Below are positions 56,306 to 64,000 of a stretch of DNA of 64,000 bases, one piece after another. Positions within the stretch are counted from its first letter, which is position 1; every line of letters begins with the position of its first letter. The position numbers and the translations under genes were made by a program. The notes below the pieces were generated by a model. It had not been told where the DNA came from, made no database searches, and was given only the letters and a program-made list of their open reading frames with translations. The stretch comes from Plantago ovata (Eukaryota > Streptophyta > Magnoliopsida > Lamiales > Plantaginaceae). Location: positions 40,565,129 through 40,629,128 of the forward strand of contig CM051455.1 in assembly GCA_028274465.1 (NCBI GenBank), given 5' to 3'.

Positions 56306-59300
56306 CTCGGCCCCATTTCTTCCACATCGCCCTGTCTACGCTCATCATCCTCGTCGCCACTTTCAGAGCCAGAGCTTGCACCCAAGTCCTTATCCGGAGA
56401 GTCGAGCTGTACACACTCAGCAACTGAATCATGTGCAGAGCTATTCTGATCCGAATCATGACTCCGATTCGAAGGTGTTAGTACTTCCCTTCTTACTACA
56501 TTGAAGACTATACCATTCTGAATCCTCTCAGGCTGCAACAGATCTCCCTCACCTATCATAATGCTCGAACTTCTGTGAATGCCGTCTCTCTGATCACACT
56601 CTGTGTCTGATGTCCGATCCGGTGTGCCAACTCTAGGTGAGCCCTGATGTATTTGATCCCGAATTCCCATCGGGATGGAAACGTTGCTTGGAGGAATCAA
56701 AACGCTGCTTCTGCTAGTTCTTGAATCATTTTCTAGATTTTGTACAAAGTCAATAAACATATCCGAGGACTGTGTTCTCATTAATGGCCCACCAGATCTT
56801 GTCCACGAGTTGAGGTCGATGCTCTCGGACTCGCTATCACTTCCATCGTGCGTGTGACGGTGGGGTCGCCAGTTTCTTCCTGTTGGCCCAGTGTGCCCGC
56901 CATGAGTGACATCTGTAAGTTCCTCGAGCGAACCAGTCGAGCTTTCTCGGGCAATGACATTCCAAGAAGGGATACGTTTAGAAGCATTGAATCGGACAGT
57001 GCTAGCTAGACCATGAGAAGCAGCAGCTGCTCTCTCGGCGCTTCTTTTCAGTCTTCGCATGTGGTTGAGTATCGCGACGCATTCATCAAGAGCGAGTTCA
57101 ATTCCACAGTTTGCTTTGATGGCAGAAAGCTTCTCCCAGGTACATCTTCTGCCTTGATTGGCGGACTTTTGAAGTTCGGGATAAGATGGGTTCTGTATGA
57201 TCTTCGATAACTGCAATCGGAGGCAAATTAAGGACACAAAGTTCATCATTCAACCAAAATTCAGAGTCTGTATTCACAAAAACAATTGCATAATCTTATA
57301 GTGTCATCATAAAACAGCTATCATGAGTCCAATCGTCAAAATTATCTTAATTCTGAATCCAGATTCCAGACTACACCTATCTTAATTTTTCTCGCATGTG
57401 CTAGCTTATTTCTTCTCTCATGTGCAAAATTCAATTCTTGAGTCTACATTTCTCATTAATTAACATTAGCGATCACTTGTGCACGGAAAATAATCAAAAT
57501 AAAGTCCTTATATACCTGTGCTAAAGTGACTGGCATTACAACAGTTACATCGCCCTCCCAGTCCTGTGCAAAGAGCTTTGCAAGTCCGCCCATTGGGAAA
57601 CCGAGCTCCAATACCTGGTTACATCTATGTTTCACCTCCATCTCAAATAGCTCAGCAAGCTGTAGTTGTAAAATCTCAACTCATTAGCACCTCCAGATAT
57701 TGTAGGGGGGAAAACAATGAATTAAATATATGGAAACACAGACTTGTATCAGATTCATAGGGCTGGAGTCTAACTGCTGAATGGATAAGTTAAACTGTCG
57801 TTTTATACTACTTTGCATATTTAACTTTTCACTTGAGAAACTTAAAAGAATTGGTAAGGAAATCAAACATCTGTAGAAGCATGTGGTTTACCTTTTGAAA
57901 CAAGCAACCTGAATTGTGTACTCATGCTCCAAGGAAAATCTAATAACAAACTTAAAAAACCTACCTACTCAATCAAGCTAATCATTTACCCCAAACCCCA
58001 AACCCCTAACCGAACAGAACAGAGCAACCACACACATTGAAGCTAATTACTCCGACTTACACAAGTTCTAAAGCATATGTTTGCATTGATTAGGTAGCAA
58101 AAATGACAAGATACATAAACAAACTTGATAGTTGATAGAACTATGTAGCACTATCAAATGTATCGTTTACCCAAAAACACAAACTCAAGAGAGAGCCACA
58201 TAGGAGGTATTTACTTCAATTTCCACAAGATAAGCAGATGCTGACATTCATTATGTTACCAGAGAAAAACAGGATATGTAAATGCAAACGGACAAAAAGC
58301 ATACCTTCGCAGCAAAGTTCCCTCCGTAAGCTCTAACGATCTCCTTTATCCTCAACAAAGGTGCAATATGTGGATTTGCCTGGCTCACTATGAAATGATT
58401 TACGTTGAAGAGCTCTTTCAACTGCATCATGGGCAGATCAATCTCCAAGCTACCATCTCTCCACCGACGCGTAGAAGTACGTGAAGTTTCTTCAGGCCCC
58501 AAATGAAATGGTGGATGATAAGGCACAATTTCACCACTTCTATCTTTTGCCATCAGCTCTTGAGCTTCAAAAAGACCAGGAAATGCACACGAAGCAGTCA
58601 CTGCACTCCATATAACCACGTGAGGGGACGTCAAGTAGTTAAGGCACCTAGGAGGTTCGTGTTTCCTTGGAGAACAAACAGTTATCCCCAATATTCGCCC
58701 AGTCATATCATACGCCTCTTGAAAAGTTAGATTGTTTGTAAGATTTCTCAACAATATCTGCAATTGCCGGATCTCATGAACAGCACCCTGTGTCATGACC
58801 CGTTTGAAAACAGTGAATATCCCACCCATTTGATCGAAAAATTGAATAGAATGCCATGAATCCTCAAAGAAACTCTGAAGCTCAGGCCAAGACCTAGTCG
58901 CGACTACTGAACACATTATTGACCCGACACTCGATCCAGCAATAATCCGTGGCAAAAGCTTATGTTCCACCAATGTCTTCACAACTCCAACATGAAATGC
59001 TCCCAAAGACGCGCCCCCGCTTAAAAGCAAAGCTGTCCTACCAAATGCATGCCTCGTCTCATGCATAAAAGCAAGTTTCTCCTCTAACAAAAGCTCCTCT
59101 GAATCCGAATCACACACCATTCTCAACTGAGTAGTAACTTCATCTATATACTCCTTTATGAGTTTTGGCACATGGAGCCTCCCCTTATGGAGCTCCGGAT
59201 TACACATGTTGCCGAGATTCCTAATTAAGTCGGCCCTCATGCAAAATATGATATCACGAAGTGAGCACTCTTGACGACGATGACGTAACTCCTGAAGCTT

Positions 59301-59735
59301 ATTCCTCACCAATTCCTCATCATAAAGATTCGATTCATTCCTAAGAGTCTCCTTTTCTAGCATTTTAGCCGCATGAGCCCACTCCTCATAGGTCAATGCC
59401 GACCTCATCATATTCCTCCAAAACTTCCTCTTATACGCCATTTCCGCCTTCATCTTCACGTTAGTGCATCTCTTTAGCAAGAACGCGATCATAGTGACCA
59501 TGACCAGGATCCCTTGCGGGTTCCGAGGATGAAACCATGACAATAAAGGCTTCAAGTAGTATGTGGAGTTATTCTTGAATTTGGAAAAGTAGAGTGATAA
59601 CATCCCTAATATCTGGTGCCTCAAATGTGACATGGACTTGCAGAACAACACTCTAAATGCAATTGTTCGACCAAATAAGGTGGAGGGACCAATCGAAAAA
59701 CGATCCACAGCAGCCTCATTACTAATATGATCCAT
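56266..59735 (-). CDS. SDP1: Triacylglycerol lipase SDP1 (patatin-like)
   Basis: SUGAR-DEPENDENT1 is the oil-body lipase that starts storage-oil breakdown during germination. Three exons with consistent phase (plus coordinates): 58305-59735, 57516-57659, 56266-57210, together 839 residues; Arabidopsis SDP1 is 825. The N-terminal DUF3336-type region ([33 protein letters not shown]) precedes the patatin domain: oxyanion loop [15 protein letters not shown], nucleophile elbow [13 protein letters not shown] (GxSxG) and catalytic Asp in [12 protein letters not shown] (D-G). Exon 2 encodes [20 protein letters not shown] and exon 3 a serine/acid-rich variable tail. A 5'-UTR exon with donor CAATTCAGAG|GTAGGC lies near 59966. 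SDP1-like (SDP1L) is the only close alternative. The stop codon sits in a 75-bp tandem duplication. Confidence 0.95.
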
Positions 59736-60249
59736 CCCTTAAGAGCTAAATAAAGGAGCTAATCTCAGAACTAAATTCTACTTGTATAAATCAATAACAA
59801 TAGGAACTAAACTACAAAGATGAAAAATCAAATCAAATTCTACTTTTATTTTTTGTCTCCTAATAATAACAGACAATGATCATGGATAAAGATTACAAAA
59901 GCAAATAACTACTTTACCAGCTATAATCCAATGAGAGATCAGAAGCAGTAGTAGCCTACCTCTGAATTGTAGTGATATCGACAAATTGAATTGAAATGAA
60001 CAAGGTTAAGAAAATCCCAATTCAGAGCAAAAACCCTAGAAGCAAATCAGGGAGGGAAAAGGGGCCAAAAGAATCTAAGAAAGATTAAAAATTGGCAATT
60101 CCTCCAGGATGAGAAACAAAAAGGGTTATTGAAAAGCTCGAGAATTGAAGAAACTTAGTTGGAAAAGGGATTTTCCCAGGATTGATTGAAATCTATGATT
60201 GAAGGAAAGGGGAGAAATATGTGCAGGATAGCTTAAATTAGTAAACAAA

Positions 60250-60538
60250 AATTGAATGCGTACACGTGTTGTATATGTTGTTGTTGGAATAGAGAGAATG
60301 AGAGATGGGAATGAACAGGATTGAATTAAAAAGGAAAGAAAGATTGATTAGTTTAGTTTGGTATTGGGAATGGTAATGCCGTAATGGCAAGTGTATGGAT
60401 CGGATTCAGAGATGAGATAACGATATCTAGTTGCAGTATTTTTAATTAATGACGTTTCAGTTCAACTAGCTTCAAATGCAGAGTACCAGAGTATCTCAGT
60501 CAGATATGGAGGAGAAAGGATAAGACGCACACGGGATA
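60250..60538. other. SDP1 upstream region
   Basis: Probable promoter of SDP1 (minus strand). No clear TATA box chosen; nothing else recognised. Confidence 0.4.
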
Positions 60539-60764
60539 AGCTGTCTAATCGAAAATAATTGATTATTTTAATTTTAATTCAGATCGGTTCAAGTTCATAT
60601 GCATTGAATTCAGTTCAGTAAGTCCAGTTTAGTTTAGATTTATTTAATACTAAGTAATATTTTATACAACAAATAAGTCAAGTTCAGTTCAGCTTCATTC
60701 AGTTCAATTCAATTCAATTCAGATTAGTTAAGTTCAGTTTTGCTCAGACGAAAATAACAGAGTC
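60539..60764 (-). mobile_element. MITE, family 'aggctctgtt...aacagagtct' (copy C)
   Basis: In reverse orientation relative to copies A and B: attgattattttaa, atgcattgaattcagttcag, aatattttatacaacaaat, and the terminal CAGACGAAAATAACAGAGTC. The left end is more worn (agctgtctaatcgaaaat). Confidence 0.75.
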
Positions 60765-60805
60765 TTACTAGTACAATTTTTTTTTATTGAAAATTTTGCC
60801 CTATC

Positions 60806-61108
60806 TATAACGCCCCAAAAATTCATAAGATTAAAGGGGTTGAGAATGCTACTCATGTCAACAAGGTGCACCTTTCTTTTCGGAAATCCATCTAGAATAA
60901 CTTCAGAGTTAAGTTTGATTGCTTTGGAGCAATTCTAGAATGGATTACTCACTGGAAAGTTATCAGTGCGTGCACGAGTGAGGACAAAGTGCGTGTTAAA
61001 ACACGTGTTGGTTTGTGGAGCCAACATAACACCCAGGAGGACAGTCCAAGAGTAACCGTCCCAACCCAAAGGATCGGGTCTTCGGTCGATTAGTGTGGAC
61101 GCGTTACA
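60806..61108 (+). mobile_element. Cassandra-type TRIM solo LTR with 5S rRNA-like promoter
   Basis: A 303-bp LTR starts TATAACGCCCC (from TGTAACGCCCC) and ends GCGTTACA, flanked by the 5-bp target-site duplication CTATC (60801-60805 and 61109-61113). Internally 60905-60960 resembles the 5S rRNA gene: agttaagtttgattgctttg (box A region) and tggattactcactggaaag (box C region). The words acaaggtgcacctt, gagtgaggacaaag and cgtgttggtttgt are typical of Cassandra LTRs (established family). There is no internal domain or second LTR, so this is a solo LTR. Confidence 0.85.
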
Positions 61109-61416
61109 CTATCTTTCTCAATTTTGGACTCTTTATTTTCTTTTTAATTTGAATTTAAAATAGAAGGCCTATTTATTTTATAATTCCTCCAAAATGCAAC
61201 AATATATTTATACTCAACTAATATATACTCCTAAGGCATGAATGAATTCTCAAAATCAGCGAGACTTATCTCCTCTTGTCTTGCGTTTAACGATTAATGA
61301 CTTAATTTCCTAATTTTAACAATTGAAAATTGAAGTATACTACTACCAACTTACCAACTCGACTAATAAAGAACACATTGGGCTTCGAGAATTTCAGGTC
61401 GGAGAATGTGGTTGCA
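61109..61416. other. Spacer between transposons
   Basis: No gene recognised. Confidence 0.4.
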
Positions 61417-61425
61417 ATAAGTGAA

Positions 61426-61942
61426 TAGGGATGGTAATTTGGGCCCGGGCAGCTCGTCCCGACCCAATTTTATTGCCCATGCCCTCCCGATTACCTTGAT
61501 GGGATGGGCTTAGGCCATTCACATTGGCCCATGGGCCAGGATTGGGCTTGAAGTTTTAGGCCAGTAAGCCTAGCCCGGCCCAAGAACATACTACTAGTTT
61601 ATAATAGTATTATGTATATGTGATTATTTAATTTGTTATTTATGATTACTAGTAGTGTTGAATTAAGTTGGTATTCATATACTTGTAATATTTTTTTCTA
61701 CGTATTAATATTTTATATAGAAAAGTTGATTGTGTATTTGTAAGGATATCATTGTATCTGACCGCAAGAAAAATATATATAAAATAAATAAATTCACAAT
61801 TCCACTCTACGTGACACTAATACAATGTTTTCATTTTTATTATATTTTTTGAAAAGTAAACAAGAAGGTAAAATAAAATGGGCACGGGCAAGTCCATCAT
61901 GGGGTCTGGACCTAATATCCTGGGCCAGGATCATCTCTACTA
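61426..61942. mobile_element. Non-autonomous hAT-like element with target-site duplication
   Basis: The left end TAGGGATGGTAATTTGGGCC and right end ...CTGGGCCAGGATCATCTCTA are imperfect inverted repeats (TAGRGATGR...). The flanks repeat ATAAGTGAA (61417-61425 and 61942-61950), an 8-9 bp target-site duplication. The interior has GGGCCCGGGC-rich subterminal blocks at both ends and an AT-rich centre without a transposase. Confidence 0.8.
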
Positions 61943-61950
61943 TAAGTGAA

Positions 61951-62460
61951 ACACATATGATTTTGGGTTGTTTGGATCGGTCCAAGAGTTAGCAACGTCA
62001 TTCACTTGGATCCACTAACTGTATACCTAAACACATATCCTGTATACATAATATCGGTTGTATAATTATGTGTGCCAACAAATTTTGAACCTTGACCAGG
62101 ATAGACTCAAGTAACAATTGATAGTCATGCAAATATGTATGGTTAGGCTTTTGTTCGAATCGGACCTTCAAAACATGAATTGGACCAGTATACCAGCCCT
62201 AGCTACTTCAACTAAGAAGTATGCATAGCAAGCTTTGTGATTTCTCCAGGTCCGTCTCTTAGATTTCGGTGATCTTGTGTCACTTTAAAACCGAGGCTAC
62301 CATCATTCCCATTCCATCTATGCAACAACCAACAGATATGTATATAAACGTCGTAGAAACATTATGGGGCCCCTAATTTTGGGTGGCCTAGTGCGGACGG
62401 GCTGCTTGCACATGGGCTTAGCTGACCCTTAATTTCTCATAGCGTTATAATTATAATGAA
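61951..62460. other. Spacer, no gene recognised
   Basis: Mixed-composition intergenic sequence. Nothing identifiable. Confidence 0.4.
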
Positions 62461-62489
62461 GGGATTTTTTTATAGAAATCCCTACAAAC

Positions 62490-63242
62490 CCATTTCTTGT
62501 TGTTTTGTTGGTTAGTTTGGAGAACCAGGAATGAAATTCTCTTTGGTGGAAAAAATTTTGATGGCACTAAATTTAAACATGGTTTTTTTCTATGCGTGCA
62601 AAAACCAGGAAATTGCTTTTCCCAGAAAAAGTCCAAGTACATCTATACCCTTAATGTGCAACTGGAAACAACCTGAAGAAGGCTTCTATTGCCTTAATAC
62701 AGATGGATCGGTTGATCCATCATCAAGGAGAGCGGGTGCAGGCGCCATTATTCGAAATTCCAAGGGAGAATTTTATTATTGTTGCTGCTCAATTCCTTGG
62801 ACGTACAGATGTGTTAATGGCTGAATTCTTAGCACTTAAACTTGGCATAAGTCTGTGTTCTAGAATAAATTGCAGAAAATTAGTTATACAATCGGATTCA
62901 CAAGTTATGTTGTCTTGTTTACGCAGGGAGCTAGCATCAGCCAACCACCACGAGCAGATCTTGGAAGAAATCCTGCAAGAAACTAGGAGAATGGAGGAAG
63001 TAAAACCACTCTTTGTGTGCATAGAATGCAATGTGGTTGCAGATCGACTCGCAGATGAAAGAAGGAAGCAATCGTTTGGGCAACAGATTAGTAGATATGG
63101 CTCTAGCCTTTTGTTTTGTTTGGGACACTTGCCCTACTTGCTTAATGGGTTGTATTCAGAAGGATCTAACTACTGCTTTTATGTGGCCTGTAAACTCTAA
63201 TCTAATCTAATGAAGTCTTTTATTTAAAAAAAAAAAAAAAAA
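62490..63242 (+). mobile_element. 5'-truncated L1-type LINE tail with RNase H-like domain and poly(A)
   Basis: From about 62510 one frame reads WLVWRTRNEILFGGKNFDGT, the end of a plant LINE zf-RVT region. Then CNWKQPEEGFYCLNTDGSVD and RAGAGAIIRNSKGEF (RNase H first Asp in NTDGS), and after a frame change near 62770-62785 FIIVAAQFLGRTDVLMAEFL and CRKLVIQSDSQVMLSCL (second Asp region). The unit ends with a tattta stretch and a run of about 19 A at 63225-63242, as expected for target-primed insertion. No full-length copy in the window. An alternative is a stand-alone plant RNase H-like gene, but the tail argues for a LINE. Confidence 0.8.
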
Positions 63243-64000
63243 ATCACTTTTTACCTAAAACGTATAGAAATTACTACTAAAATTTATACTTAAAATGTAA
63301 AAAAAATCCACTAGATCCACTGAAAATAATGTATAAAGTTATTAAAAACCAAGACAAGCATTATTGTTAAGAGCTTGAACTTTGAACAAATGTTTCTAGT
63401 GAGTTGATTAGTCTTTGTCTTCATAATGCGCAATGACTAGCGGAAATTGCCAATTGACGACATAACATAGAGATGAACAAACAATCAGTCCCGCGCGTGT
63501 AATTTGTTTTGTCCCAAAACGTAACCAAAAAAATTAACTGCAGGGTCCACGCGTTTAGACTTTCTTTTCCACAAATTTCATGTGACACGTAAATATGTTC
63601 GAGTGCTCCCATGTGATAAATAAAGTTTTAATGAGCTGGAGTAGTACTACTCCACATACAACCCTTTTTATTAACCAAAGGGAATTATTGTCTCTCTGAA
63701 CATGCAATATCACATTCGCGGCATTATTATTTGGTTTGATGAGTTTAATATATGTTGATGGATCCAAAAAGCCTAATATTATGAAGATAGTTAAAAGACT
63801 AATCGAACTCAAAAACCTACCCACGTTCACAGCCGGTAAACAGATACACATACAATAAAGCACAAATAAACCACTAAGACCTACTATAAAAGAATAGCAA
63901 TAATCTGGCGTGGACGAAGATAAACGTTGTAAAGACAACGACTGGCCTCCAGTCGACTTCTTCGGTGTGAAGACACCTCGAAACCTTCAATCCTTTTACG
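63243..64000. other. Intergenic, no gene recognised
   Basis: Short open frames on the minus strand (63421-63938) show no family. Nothing else seen up to the window end. Confidence 0.4.

Overview
The window is nuclear DNA of a flowering plant, almost certainly a eudicot. It is AT-rich and has GT-AG intron-rich genes, land-plant gene families (NLR resistance genes, ERD15, SDP1, plastid PrfB3, plant FPGS), Stowaway-, hAT- and Cassandra-type elements, a plant LINE tail and a nuclear copy of plastid psbA. I cannot fix the genus from sequence alone.

Layout. 1-2019 (+): the 3' part of a CC-NBS-LRR resistance gene with a 1-nt frameshift. 2.0-6.1 kb: repeats, including an (AT)n complex, three consecutive hairpins, a palindromic AGCTTAATTAAGCT array and an LTR/TRIM remnant. 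6.1-8.14 kb (+): a three-finger CCCH zinc-finger gene with a 5'-UTR intron. 9.2-9.8 kb (+): a decayed second NLR. 10.39-17.44 kb (-): a complete 16-exon folylpolyglutamate synthase. 19.86-24.12 kb (-): the plastid release-factor-like gene PrfB3, with an initiator tRNA-Met gene nested antisense in one intron. 28.4-32.35 kb (+): a GC-rich LINE-type retroelement embedded in (AAT)n repeats, with an N-terminal zinc finger, a reverse transcriptase and a C-terminal CCHC plus restriction-like endonuclease signature. 32.80-37.75 kb (-): a GNAT acetyltransferase / tandem-BRCT protein. 39.88-41.8 kb (-): ERD15. 47.19-49.26 kb (-): two tandem, frameshifted PP2C-like genes. 50.08-50.8 kb (+): an RBR E3 ligase remnant lacking its IBR core. 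52.2-53.3 kb: a gypsy gag remnant, a MITE and a psbA NUPT. 56.27-59.74 kb (-): the TAG lipase SDP1. 60.5-63.25 kb: a MITE, a Cassandra solo LTR, a hAT-like element and a 5'-truncated LINE tail.

The intact genes are unrelated single-copy housekeeping or stress genes: folate polyglutamylation, plastid mRNA/translation, DNA-damage-type BRCT, PABC-binding stress adaptor and seed-oil lipolysis. They share no pathway, as expected for plant chromosomes. The intergenic DNA is dominated by small transposons, several of which can be delimited exactly by target-site duplications.

The most interesting object is the retroelement at 28.56-32.30 kb. It combines a YLDD-type reverse transcriptase with a CCHC/RPAD...DVT endonuclease signature of restriction-enzyme-like LINEs, sits inside (AAT)n tracts on both sides, and has a second copy of its 3'-terminal motif just upstream. 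This suggests a microsatellite-targeting LINE, like animal Dong/R4 elements, in a plant. Several loci carry single-base indels, many in short homopolymers, so some apparent pseudogenes may be assembly errors.
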